Source: Undaria pinnatifida (lineage: Eukaryota > Sar > Phaeophyceae > Laminariales > Alariaceae). From it: 64,000 nucleotides of DNA. Made by a program: the position numbers and the translations under genes. How positions within the stretch are numbered: position 1 is the first letter of the stretch; each line of letters opens with the position of its first letter. Where the stretch lies: contig JABAKD010000025.1 of the NCBI GenBank assembly GCA_012845835.1, positions 2,515,153 to 2,579,152 on the forward strand. Direction: 5' to 3'. This document shows positions 36,418-48,429 of this stretch, piece after piece. The notes beneath the pieces were generated by a model. It was not told the DNA's origin and did not search any database. It saw only the letters and a list, made by a program, of their open reading frames with translations.

Positions 36418-37138
36418 TCATCTTGGAGGGACACAAAATAAAACTCTATACTCGTGCATATCTCGTCCGGACTTTTTCCTGGAGCATTGCGGCGGGACAC
36501 TTGACATGATCAAGGTCACCAGTTCGCACCAACAATCAATGATGGATATCTGTCCGCTTCACATATGTTTTTTATATACCCCCTTCCTGAACGAGCGTAG
36601 CGGGCGGTGAATGCTGCCCGCAGAGCGAAGCGGCTTGTAATTGCATACCGGTAACACTAGGTAGGAATTCGTGGAAATGCGCGATCGCAAAGCGATTTGT
36701 TGGGGGTTGGGGGTGATTAGTTCGGGTTGGCTTGTATCTTGCCTGCGTAAAAGCAACGCACACAGAGTTGACAGTTACAAATATCCACCAGGGTGAGGCT
36801 CTACAAATAGCGAGAGATACAGCAATATTAATAGTAGTATCAATAGTATCTGCCGTCGACGCCAAATATGGGCAGTGCCCCTAAAACGTTATTTCTTGTG
36901 TGCTGTGGTTTGGTGTGGAGGACACATCGAGGTGGGTCGATATCTCGGGTCAGCACGGAACGGAGTCAGGGGGACCTCTGGTAACCTTGAACGTGTGTGC
37001 AGTGAGGCGGTACTATCTAGGGGAAGGGGACCTGGTATCCACAATCTGCTGACACTACATTATTATGACAAAGTTACCAGTATAAGCAGTAGCCGTGGAC
37101 GCTTAGTCAACCAACTGCTGTATATACCAGGTATAGTA

Positions 37139-37325
37139 TTTTAATTTTTATAATATACTTTTGTGCGTGAAGTCCCTAACGCCGAATGAACCCAACGAAC
37201 GAAACGCAGGGGCGAAACTCTCGTGAAGCTTGACGGACACGTCTGGCGGAAGGCAGCCATCGACCAGCGCGTGCCCATGGCCGTCTCCGACCTCGACCTG
37301 GCCCTCATGTGATGCTGTTGTGCGT
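37139..37325 (-). CDS. Weak candidate terminal exon, unknown
   Basis: A minus-strand frame ending at TAA (about 37139) reads GQVEVGDGHGHALVDGCLPP then DVSVKLHESFAPAFRSLGSF, GVRDFTHK. It follows a possible acceptor CACATGAG. The overlapping second frame is also open, so confidence is low. Confidence 0.25.
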
Positions 37326-38914
37326 CTATCAATCAACGCGCCAGCCAACCAACGCGTCAGCCAATCAACACCGTCGATTCAACACGTTGAAGAAGAGGAG
37401 AGCAGGTAATCGGACAGCCGGAGATCAACTGGCCGCCGAACGAGCTTTTCTGTTGTTTTTTTTTGTTGTTTTTTTTCGCCGATCGATACGGGTGGGTGCC
37501 AGAAAAAAAATAAAAACGTCTCGTGGATAGGTGTCTAGGTTTGGCCCGAAGGTCCCGGCCCCCGGCCCGATTTGCGATAATGGCCCGAAAGCGCAGTGGC
37601 TCCGACGAAGCTAATACCACCATGGACCATGCCTAGATTTTCGTCCACAGTGGTACACGATACCACGCGCGTGCAATACAGCGGCGGCAGGGCGGGCGGG
37701 GGTACCTTGAGGTGGATGGATAGTTCGTCGAGCAATCCAGTCCAGTCCAGTACGGGAGCTGTCCGGGGGGGTAGAGTCAGCACGGTGGGGAGGGGCGGGG
37801 GCGGGGGTGGGTGGGGTGATGGCTGGTCTTTCGTCGACATGAGGGTAGGCGGCGGCCGTTTGTATCGTTGATGTGAGCAACGCGGTTGAGTTTGTGCGTT
37901 CGTACATGCCGTACCGTAAACCGTTTCCGTTTTGTTCACTCATGTTTTTTTCTGCGGTGGGTACGTACATACCGTACGTAAATCGTTTCCGCTTTGGTGT
38001 TGTGTATTGTCGTTTCTGTTAATTCTGGACGATGGTATAAAAGTAATAGGATACCGATATTTTTTCGGCGGCGTCGGTAAAGGTCTCTCTTTTTCTTATT
38101 ATACTGGCTTTAGGGTTGCGGCGCTCAGGGAAGGCTTTCAAACCGCAGTCTCCTGTGTAGCATCTTCTCAGATTCTGCATGACGCGCCGCGCAAGTTTGC
38201 CTTTTTTATTTCCATACTAACAGAAGAGGAATTACGACAGAGCCCAGGTTGCCTTGATTTTCCATGGTAGTACGGAGTGTGAAATTGCTCCTTTCCTGCC
38301 TCCCAGAAGGCATGGCATGGCTGCGAAGGCGTTCTTTGGGTTGAGGTTGATAGCTTCTGAATATCGGTTGATGGGAATGGTGAGTTGTGAGGGTGGTGAT
38401 TGCGTGGTTGGATGGGATAGGCGAGGATAGCAACGGCGACACTGCTGTGTCTTGCGTGTCGTCCTTTTGGTCAAACGTTGAGACTCGGGAAGCGTGTGAT
38501 AGCAGGCAGGGAGGGCTTCTTTTTTTCCGTTCCGCCCGCTTCTTGTTCGTTTGGTTGTCCTGTGCGTTGGTCGTCGTTTCGTTAGATCGCTGTCAATGAT
38601 TATAAGGCGATAGGTCGTGACAATTGCTCTACCTTGGCCTATCGCGTTGTCCGCTCATCGGACAAAAAGGAATCTGTGAGCGCGTCCGAGATGGGGGGCG
38701 GGGGCGGGGGGAGGCGCTGCGCGATGGGCCTCGAACAATACCGACCTGAAAAATCCAACAAAAATAGTTTGTGGTTTGGTGTCCCCTTGCTGAAATTGAG
38801 TCGGTCTCTCAATCCAGAGAGGTCAAGTCGCGTCGCGCTGTTCGTGTTGAATGTTGATCACGTTGACTGGTTGGTGTTTCAAAGCGTACGTTTAGTGTTT
38901 CGGGTATGTTCTCT

Positions 38915-39035
38915 GCGGTACCCGGGTGCAAAAACTGGTTTATTTAGCCATGCTCGAGTAGGTACCGGGGTACCCCACACACGCGGATAGGCACCCGGGT
39001 GTTCCACATACTCGGACGGGTACCCTTTCCCCAGC
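38915..39035. repeat. GGTACCCGGGTG-type short repeats
   Basis: Clustered GGTACCGGGGTACC and CACCCGGGTG motifs, similar in style to the array at 39.94-40.16 kb. Confidence 0.7.
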
Positions 39036-39939
39036 GTACCCTACGAAACGCGCTCTTGGATAATTGTACCCCTGTTTTGTCGTAGCAGATAGGAACCCCA
39101 GTTGTACCCCCGTCACCGTTGGGGTGGTGTGGTGGCGTTTCTGTTGTGGGGGTTGGGGTCGTAAGATTGGTCTGCTTTCGCACAGGACGACTGTGGTTTG
39201 CTTTCCGCCGGTCGTTCTCTCGTTCCTCCGACGACGCATTTGGTATTGTCTTACTTAGGGTTTGTTTTAGTATTCCCTAGGGTTTGTTTTTGCTGTGCTG
39301 TTGGATCGCTCGGGCGTTGTTGAATGTAAACACCGAAGTGGTCCTTTTATTGTTCCTTGAATAGTTCCTTGAATTGTCGTTTTGAATTGTTGATACTTTC
39401 ATCTTTGGGAAAGGCAAGGGAATGGCGGGGTTCATAAACTTATCTAAAACACTTTGTATTGGATTCATTAACTTATCTACAACACGTTGTATTGGATCCT
39501 CGAAGTCTCTTGCTGTTGTTATGTATTTGTCAATTTGTTACTCTTGTGCTGTGGGTTTGGTTGGTGGATTGGCGGCGCCGAAGCCTTGGGTGGCAGGCAG
39601 TAAATGCAGTGAAGTGCTGGTTGTGCTAAAAGGCGATCGAAATATTGTCTGCCTTTGACGCGATGTTCTAGTTAGTTTTCTATTGGATTTTTTTTCTTGA
39701 TTCTTGTAACGGGGTTGACACATTCCGTGTGTGTTGTATTTGTTTTGACTTTTTTTGTCCAAGCTAGCAATAGGTGTTGGGTGTTTGAAAAACCCGCTCG
39801 TTCGGCAAGGGCTAGTCTAGCCCTGCCTCCTCTCCGCGCTAAGCGGATGTGAAGTACATATCGCCGTGATTAGTGTTCATCTATCTGCGCGAGAGCAGGG
39901 GATTATTATTTCAATGGTGTGTTTAGTCAGGTATATAAT

Positions 39940-40165
39940 GCTTTGGGGGGGTACTTGGGTATTTAGTGCTCTGGAGGTACCTGGGTATTTAGTGCTCTGG
40001 GGGTATCCGGGTATGTATTACACCGAGGATACCCGGGTATATATTAAATTATATACTATGGGGGTACTCGGGTTTATGTACCCGAGTATGGCCTATGCAA
40101 CCAGGTTTGGTACCGGGGTACCCAAGAGTATACCATACCGGGTATACCTTACCTGGTACTAAACA
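39940..40165. repeat. GGTACCTGGGTATTTAGTGC tandem repeat
   Basis: Several diverging units of about 30-35 bp: GGTACCTGGGTATTTAGTGC, then GGTATCCGGGTATGTA, and so on. Confidence 0.85.
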
Positions 40166-41827
40166 TACCCTTCGTTGTTTGTCGTGCTTTTCGTTTTGGT
40201 TCGTTTCACGTGTAACACCGATCTGAATTGAAAGATATGTGGTTGAGTGTGATGTCTTAGCTTTAGCATTACGGTATCGATTGGTATATATTATATATAC
40301 TTGAGGTTACGTTATTCCGTCCTGCCACCGCGGGCCGTTGTTGTTGCACATCGCGCTCTGGTTGAGTTCAGCGCAGTGTTTTTTGGGGGGGGAGGTTCCT
40401 TTGATCAAGTTCGTCCGTCCGCGGACAGAACTGTTTATGCGTTTTTCCTTTGTGGTGGTCTTGGCCTTGCCTTCGATCCACGAACTGCGCGCGGCACGTT
40501 TCTATTATAGCGCACGATGCGTGACATGATACGTGCATGTCTCTTTAAGGTGCGGCGCGCGAAGAAAAAGGGGAAAATAGTGGGAGGTTTAGGCTTGCGC
40601 CGTAATGTTCGGTTCGACTCAAGAACGTGGGTTGCACGTGTTTTTTTCAAGAACGCGGCCTGCCGTTTCGAGCGGGTTGTGTCAGGCCGGCTGTTTTGGG
40701 CTGGTTGCGTTGTCTATGGCGTACGGGCCGTGAACCAGTGAGTGCCACGGAATATTTGCTCTTTTTTTCGGGCACAATGTCGATTACAGACCTCGTTTTT
40801 TTTAGGGCTTTGGAGGAACCATCTCGGGAAGGGGGGAAGGGGAGATTGGAGGAAAATACTAGGAAAATTCTAAATTTTTTCTAGGAAATTCTACATGGGG
40901 AAGACGGGGGTGGAGGGAAAATTCTAGGGAAATTCTAGATTTCTAGGATATTTGGGGAATTGGCGCTCTGGGAGTTTCCACAGGAGGAAGAGGGGGAGTG
41001 GAGGGAAAATTCTAGGAAAATTCTAGTATAGTTGTAGGAGGTTCGAGGAACTGGCATTTTGGGAGTACACACGAAAAGTGTCGTGTCCGCGTTGTTGCCT
41101 CTCGTAGTTGAGAAGCAAGCGAGATCGAGAAAGGGTGTTTGGGGTGACGTTAGTGACGAAGCTCGAACCGGCAGTAGCAAGCAGGGTAGAAAAACAGCAC
41201 ATGTCATAGGAAACGCTGTACGAAGAACGTCCTTGCCGGCTTTTTTATCGAATTTGTTGTGGACTTGACGTGACAAGACGGGCGGTATCGTTTGAGCGGT
41301 TTTGCTGCGAATTTTAATCGCATGTTTCTTGTGATAGCACATGGGAAGTGTGTCATACCACTCTGGGCGGAAATGTTCTGAGACCGTTGCGGTATTAATA
41401 TGAATACCAGATGGCCATTGTGTTCAGGTCCGAAGTGGTATCAGTCAGGGTTGAATTTTTCAGCCAACGGCTCTTGAAGACGATACCGACGGACAGGCAT
41501 GGAGACGTACCTAGGTAGGTGAAATGTGTAGCAGTTGCTTTGTAGACGTTGCTTTTGCCATAAAACGGCATCAACAACCAGCAAACAAATGGCGTCGTGA
41601 TGTTGGTGGTGTTAATGTATCGGCCCTACCTTTTCGGTGGGGCGTACTTGGAATCGTACTTACCTTTCTGGTACGGTAAATTGGTGTGCACAAGGGAGGC
41701 TCGATTGGTTTCCTGGCCGTCCGAGTTTTTTTTTCAATTTTGTGTCGACGTGGATATAAATGTATACGAGTATACTAGGTGTTCGAATGGATTTTTATAA
41801 TCCTTTTACAATACCACCCACGGTGCC

Positions 41828-41870
41828 TGCTGCTGCTGCTGCCGAGATGGATTATGGTCCCCGACTGCTG

Positions 41871-41901
<31 letters not shown>

Positions 41902-41925
41902 TTGCTGTTGCTGCTGCTGATTCCT
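41828..41925. repeat. CTG/TTG trinucleotide repeat
   Basis: (CTG)n with TTG interruptions, encoding poly-Leu/Ala/Cys on plus and poly-Gln on minus. No gene context. Confidence 0.95.
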
Positions 41926-41949
41926 CGACTTGGGGTGGATGTAGTTAGT

Positions 41950-44010
41950 AGGACCGGCTGTTAACTTTTTGATGTGGGCGACGGCTGAACGGGTATTAAT
42001 AGTACAAGGTAGTACAAGTGTTGTGCGACTGACGCCGCGACGCTTAGTGAAGCCGATGCCAAGACTACTGCACAACGACAATCGAGCGGCATTTAGAACC
42101 GCGAGTGGGTGATCGTAAACCCAAGCTGCTTGCTCTCTTCTTGTCGACAGTGGCCGGGGGAGTAGTTTCGATCGGTATTTTTTTTTTTTTGAACTGGATT
42201 CGGTTGTTCGAGTAGAGATTAACAACAGTAGTGTGTTGGGGTGGGACGGTGCCCTTTTGCTTTCTGTTTGATGTTGGCAGCGGACGGTGGCTTGCATTCG
42301 ATTCGTCGGGAATCCAAGTTCGGTTGGGTTTGTCGACTAGCAAGCAGAAACGGGCGCGAGCAATCGATGGATCGGTTGTTCGGTTGTTCGACTTGAAATC
42401 GGCTGGCTGGTCGAGTAGCAATGACAAACGGTAGATGGGCCAGGGGGGGGGGGGAGGGGGTTAGGAACTTGATGGCATGTACCACCGCATTCTGTCATGG
42501 TGGTCGAGCTCCGATGCAAAGCACTGGCTGCAGGCAGTGTTGAGCCGCACGATTATTTTTTGGGCTCTCGAGAAAGGCCACTCGTTCGTGTGGATGTGGC
42601 CATTCTTGTTTTCTAGCGCGCAACATCAGTAATAGGACGATGAGGGGGGATGGATGAACGGGACATCATTAGTTATTATTGGTACTTTTGTGTAACGAAC
42701 ATTTTATCTTGATTAGTTAGCAGGAGGTGGAGGTTGGGCGTTGCTTTTGAGTAACATTTGGCCTGCTGGGGACCCACATAACCATAGTACACGCGCATTT
42801 ATGTGGTGGTATAAATTCCAGTGTGATTGCCTTGCTGTATGGTTGGCTACAACTGTCACGGGGTGTGTCGATTTCTTTGAGGTACGCTCCGTGGGCGTAA
42901 TTGAGAAACCGGGTTGGTGTGGGAAACATTTTTTTCTATACGAAGCCAGAAGCATTGTGAAGGGGAGCAGCAGTCATTGCCCTGCCGCGCACTGCTTGCT
43001 TCTTGTTATTTTCGTACCATATAGTACCTGGTATCTCACAAGCTTTGCTTTGTGTGCGAAAAGTAAAGACTACGAGATTTCTCAATATTTTCAGCGTTCG
43101 GAGCGCTCCTGCCTGATGTGTGTGGCATCAATGCTGTGTGCTTGGCTGATAGTGCACAGCACCGGATTTACGAATTTATTTTGTCCATGTTTTTCGCGCA
43201 TTCTTGAGAAGTCGGGGGGTTAAATGTTTCAACATCAATGATTACCAGGTACTGCTGTTGTACCCAGGTGGTCCTGGTTTTGCTCCAAAAAGTGGGGTGT
43301 ATGGTGAGAAGGCCGGAAAAAAATAAAAAAAAAAACAGGCAGAGCGAGGTTGCCACATTTCCTTGATTTTCCATCCCATCTACATTTTATAAAAAATATT
43401 TTGTTACTGTTGCCTTGCCTTCTCCAGCCCCTTCCTCTTTGTAACGCTCAAACCCGGGGTCATGTCGCAGGCGCTCACTCCCCTCTCCACGCTACGGTGT
43501 CTGGTCCTTGTCACAGTACTTTACCATTGTGATTGCTATCACCGTGTTTGCCGTCAGCATGAGCTATAGCTTGGGCGACTATCTCCCGTCACAAAAGCAA
43601 CTGCTACACAGAAAGGCTAAAATCGTGTTGTTGCGCGCCTGTGAACTCCACGATCATTGTATTCGCGTGCTATTTATCAACTACCTGTGTGTGTGTTTTT
43701 TTTGTCAAGTGGGGCGACCACAGCCAACGAATCAGCCAACGCTATCACTACGCGTGCGTTCGACGGAGAGACCCAAGTCGAGATTGGAAAAAAAACGCAA
43801 AGAAAATAAGAGAAAGGAAAAAGAAAGAGAAAAAAGGAAAAGCAGAGGAAGCAAGGAAAAAAGGAAAGAAAAATAGCAAGACGCGCACGACACACATACT
43901 TCGAAGCATGTCATGTTAAGGGTCCCCCCTTTTTTCTGCCCTGCACAAGAGCCTTGACTGAGGAGCTCTACATGACGGATTGTACGCGATAGCCCCCCCC
44001 CCCCCCCCCA
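41950..44010. other. No convincing gene; G/T-rich plus strand continues
   Basis: The longest ORF (42741-43223, plus, 160 residues) is Cys-rich with no splice or codon support. At 43518 an acceptor GTCACAG precedes YFTIVIAITVFAVSMSYSLG, possibly an exon of a membrane protein, but a competing frame from ATG at 43462 runs through the same DNA. Confidence 0.35.
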
Positions 44011-44102
44011 AATCAGGTATTTTCTTTGACGAACGTTTCATAGCTGCTCGGCACGAGGAAGGATGCTAGATGAAAATAACATCTTAGTCAGATATGTTTT
44101 TT

Positions 44103-44351
44103 GAGCCATCCCACGATAGGGTTGGAGCAGAAAGTCCCCGAGGTCCTCACACATGAGGAACTCAATATCTCACCCGGAAAATGACTTCGAAGGCATTCGT
44201 TCGCCCAACCCGATCAAGCTTCTATGCCTTACCCCAAAAATGTAGTGTACTCGTGAAACTGATTCGTTGACCGGCAGTTCCTCACATGAGGAACTCAATC
44301 ACCCAGGGACTTTTTCACGCAGAAAGTGCAACCCCTACCGTGGGATGGCTC
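44103..44351. mobile_element. 249-bp MITE inserted in R5
   Basis: The terminal inverted repeats are GAGCCATCCCACGATAGGGT and its inverse ACCCCTACCGTGGGATGGCT-C. T6 lies on both sides, consistent with a short target duplication in a T-run. The second R5 copy (44.86 kb) lacks the insert, giving a filled/empty-site pair within the window. Internal direct repeats CTCACA-ATGAGGAACTCAAT occur twice. Confidence 0.85.
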
Positions 44352-44484
44352 TTTTTTGCAGATAGATGGATATCGAACCATGACGTCGGGGTCGTAAGGA
44401 GCACCGTGCTTTAGGAGATACGGGCGGTAATTTCGTTGTATAGGAAAGCTGGGGGGGCTACCGTAGTCCGACATGTATTATAAA

Positions 44485-44720
44485 AAGTAATAATACACGC
44501 CGCCAGCTGTGAGATCGAAGATTTCGTCGAAAGAAACCCATCTTCGCAAGCGGTGCGTGTCCTCATTATGGACATAGTTCGGCGACTCCCCTTAGAACTA
44601 CAGTGAGTGTAGCTTGTAGCAGGGTCAACAGGATGATGTTAATCAATATTCTGTGCGCGGAGGAAACTATATAATAACCCGTTTTTTCGGAGGTTTATAG
44701 TTTATATCCCTCACACAAAA
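44485..44720 (-). repeat. Dispersed repeat R1, copy 6 (inverted)
   Basis: On plus: GCCAGCTGTGAGATCGAAGA, GTGCGTGTCCTCATTATGGA, CGGCGACTCCCCTT, AGCAGGGTCAACAGGATGAT and GTGCGCGGAGGAAACTAT, all inverses of R1. Confidence 0.85.
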
Positions 44721-45439
44721 AAACTGAGTTTGAGCAACATGATTTCAAGGCGCAACCCGATGTGCCCAAATCCTTCGGCCTTGGTGTATAGTCTACAGCA
44801 CTAGAAAAACACTTTCTTCCGAAACACTGATTCTACCGTATCCCCCCCAAAAAGCAGCGATTTCCTTTAATAACGAACGTTTCATCGCTGCTCGACACGA
44901 GGAATGATGCGCTAGATGAAAAAAAAAGGTCTCCATGTGTTTCCTTGGTTGCAAAGTTCTATCGATCGATGACGTCGGGGCGGAAAGAGACACCGTATTT
45001 TAGGAGATACGGCCGGGAGCTGGTTTCAAAACCGGCGATTTCGTTAAAGAAACGTTGGGGGGGCTACCGCAGAACGACTCGAATCACATTAATTCAGGCG
45101 CGATTTTGGGTTGTCAAGAATCCGCGTCATTAAAAAAGTCAGAAATAAATGCAGCGCGGATAGACGCGTGCTTGCGATCGAGGTTTTAGCGTTTGTCGGC
45201 TTTTTCATTTCTGAATGAATGACGGTGACTCCTTAGTTAGCCCAACATAATCGGGAAGCCATCATTCTTCTGAGAAACAGTTTTTGTTTTGTTTTTTTTT
45301 GGGAATACCTATAAATAGAGGCCACGGGCTTGTTCACCGGGGGTTGTTTTTCTACTTTCTTCGACTCAAAAACAGCTTGTTGTGGATGAGGAATAGAGTA
45401 GTAGTTTATCAGGTCAAGAACCTTGCAGGAGAAAGAAAT

Positions 45440-46475
45440 GGTGCATCTCTACCGTAGCATGTGTCGATAGATTCGTGCTGCCATAGAGGTAGCGCTTTTT
45501 TTCTGAAATGGTTTTTGAATGACGGTGCTGAGTTTTAACCCAAAATTGCCGGAGAAGAAGTAGGCGATTGTTTTGCACGATTCTTGTTGTTGTATAGCTA
45601 ACCCACGGGAAGTCTCATTCGGTACTGCAACAGTTTTACATTTCTCCAAATCGGTTTTTGGGTGAAGAAGGACGTGTCTTAAGCTCCGAAAAGTGAGGGA
45701 CCTTCCGAAAAAAAAGTGGTGCACCTCTATCATAGCACGCGTCGATACCCCGATTTAAGAGCGCCTTTACAACTGGAAACCCGTTTTTTTTTTTACACGT
45801 TTTACTTGTAATTAGTACAGCGAGATGTTCTGGGGTTAAGAGCGGTCAAGTCGGCGTGTCCCGCCTAAATAAAAAGGTACATATTTTCCACTTCAGATAA
45901 GAGCAACGTCCTATAAATAGTTAAGAGCGTGTTTGCTTTGGCTTGTCACGAGGCGCTCTTAAATCGAGGTACCACCCACCGTATGGCCAAAAAGTGCTAC
46001 CAGGTACATGCTAATATATACCCCTATCGAAGGACGCGTCGCAGGAGGAAATACATGGCTCCACAAGCAGTTGTTTACTGGGGCACTCTCTGCAGTGGGT
46101 ATCCCGATTCAAGAGTACCCCGTGGCAAGCCGGATCAGGCGCTCTGAACTATTTCCGCACATACATGTCTCATCTGACGCGCGCTACAATAGAGGCGCGC
46201 CGCTTTTTTTCTGAAGGTTCCTCACTTTCGGAGCTCAAGACACGTCTTGTTTCTTAACCCAAAAACTGATTTGGACAAATATAAAACTGCTACTCGTACA
46301 TACAAAGTACCGGATGAAGAAAAAAAACATGGCCTATTAATAGGTGTACAGCGAGAATCATGAAAAACAATCCCCTACTTCTCCGGCAATTTTGGATCAA
46401 GCAGCGCCGTCATTCAGAAACCATTTATTTTCCGGAAAAAAAAAGTGCCACCTCTGTCGTATCACGGATTGTAAG
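45440..46475. mobile_element. Large inverted repeat around a TIR element (CTCTTAAATCGAGGTACC family)
   Basis: 45470-45745 and 46190-46465 are inverted copies of each other: CTTTTTTTCTGAA, CCGTCATTCA, AATTTTGG/CCAAAATT, CGGAGAAG and ACACGTCTT. Between them, 45747-45982 is bounded by GATACCCCGATTTAAGAGCG and its inverse GCGCTCTTAAATCGAGGTAC. Related ends occur at about 1520, 46083 and 46875. No coding capacity. Confidence 0.6.
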
Positions 46476-46479
46476 GTTA

Positions 46480-47690
46480 CTGGGTGGTCCTGCCGACGAC
46501 GCTGTTTGTAAGGTTATTGGATGGGGACACAGAGTGCCCCCTGCAGGTCTGCCAATTGAGCAGGTCCTCGGAGAGTAACTCACTTTCTTTTCCTTCGTAG
46601 AGAAACGTAGCTTTATTCGATTTTACCAGAGCCCTGGATGGCTTCTGAGATCGGAAGCACGAGCCTCCGATCTATTTCCTAATTTTCCCGAATATAAAAC
46701 GCCTACCTTATCATACGAAACCCATCAAAATGATCTCAAATTCGGATAATTACAGGCCTTTCGAGGCCGTATCTTGACAGAATCATCTGTAGTTGGCAAT
46801 GTATGGGTTTTAGTATGGTAGGACATGCCTTTCGGACCGCTATTAAGGTCCGAACACTCTTATAATTAATTGGGGGCTCTTAAATCGAGGTACCCATGTG
46901 ACAGAAGCTCTAACGCATCAATCCCGCGCACATACAGAAAACGGTATGCCCGGGGTGTTAGTATCAGAAATCCCAAACACAACATATATCGCGAATGACA
47001 TAACACGGTGCACTGTCAAGAGTTTCGCGCCAATTTGCGGTATACGGTGAACTTCTGCCCCAGAAAACTCCTTACAGCGGCAGGTAAAGGCGTAACATAC
47101 TCTTACGGCGCGCCTATTTCTATCTAGAGTGTCAGGCTGGGGTTCGCCGTTGTACAGCGGTGCCTTGATCACTGAGCGCTGCCGATGGAAGGTGCATAGG
47201 GCAGCGGGTTTACCCCCGTACCGTCAAATTTGCTGGATAGAAGTACCTAGTACCAGGTAACCAATAGCGGAGATGTGAAGGCCGAAACACATCGACATGC
47301 CGGGAAGACAAAACATATCTACATACCGGGAAGACAGAACACATTCGACATATCGGGGAGATAAAAACACATCAAAACATGGGGGTGTTGTTGATGTCAA
47401 ACAGACAAAGAAAAAAAGTGCATACGTACGTATCGTCGCACTGTTATCCGTTTTGATGTACAGTATCATATCGACGAAATTATTAATAATTTAGAGACGA
47501 CAGTCCAACTTTCTTCCGGTTGTTTGTACTTTCATTCGCAGAGTAGACTTTTTATTTGTTCTCTTTTTAGAGGAGACTGAAAGAGAGGAATGCACCCCCC
47601 TCTTTCTCATTACAGAGTGCAACAATGGTGCCTGGTGTTGCAGCTTTTCTTCGTGAATAATAATGAATCCTTCACGTTTCCTTCCGCCCA
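46480..47690. other. No gene recognised
   Basis: Unique-looking sequence with another TIR-like end (GGCTCTTAAATCGAGGTACC-like, 46875). A 30-bp repeat occurs three times at 47290-47365 (ACATACCGGGAAGACAGAAC type). No ORF with splice support. Confidence 0.4.
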
Positions 47691-47714
47691 CGTTCGTTAG
47701 AACAGTTGGGCCGG

Positions 47715-48420
47715 ACGATGATCTCCGTCCCCCATCCCTCCCCTCACGAATGCCTCAACCACAGTACTTTTTCCTTATCGTCTCCCATCCCTCCCTCCAC
47801 GAATGCCTCAACCACCGTGCTGCTTCCTCCCCCCCCCTCCATAAATGCGTGGAGCACTTCCAACTACGATACTTAATTTCCGTCCCCCGCCACCCCGCCT
47901 CGACTGCCTTCAGAACCGTTGCTGCATTTCCGCTCGCCCTTCCACGAATGCCTTAGCACCATGACTCAAAGCTTTCAATCCCCCGTTCCTTCTCCACGGA
48001 TGCCATAAGCACCGCTTCTCCCTCTCCGCGAAGGCCTCACTACGACACTATTTGCCTCTTGCACTATGACGATTCATGTCCGCCCACCCCTCCACGAATG
48101 CCACTAGCACTGTGACACTTATGTTCCATCCCTCATCTCCTCTCCACTCCTGCCACATGCATAACACATAATACGACTATTCACTGTGTCCCCCGTCCCC
48201 CCCTTCACCAATATCTTGAGTGCTACCATGTAGATTATTGCAGAAAAAGCACCTTGGTACGTACTTGCATTAGTAACGGCACCAGATATTATACTTGATC
48301 GTATCCATCCCCAGTCCCCCCTGCACGAAAGCGATACTAAACACTATAGCACCGTCCCCCACCCCCCCCCCTCCTCGACGAATGCCTTATACACTATGAT
48401 ACTGATACCAACCGGAACAT
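47715..48420. repeat. Degenerate tandem repeat, CCACGAATGCC units
   Basis: About ten diverged units, each with CCCATCCCTCCC and CACGAATGCCTCAACCAC-like elements at 60-90 bp spacing. Pyrimidine-rich on plus. Confidence 0.75.
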
Positions 48421-48429
48421 CGACTCTGA

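Larger units (their letters stand above)
37350..41820. other. No convincing gene; G/T-rich plus strand
   Basis: ORFs here are short, low-complexity, or lack splice support. The plus strand is strongly enriched in G and T. In this window that composition marks the sense strand of the identified introns, so an unrecognised transcript on plus is possible. Confidence 0.45.
44020..45085 (+). repeat. Direct repeat pair R5 (44.02-44.47 and 44.86-45.08 kb)
   Basis: Both copies share ACGAACGTTTCAT-GCTGCTC, CACGAGGAA-GATGC, CATGACGTCGGGG-like and TTTAGGAGATACGG segments, and end TGGGGGGGCTACCG. The left copy is interrupted by the element at 44103-44351. Confidence 0.8.
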
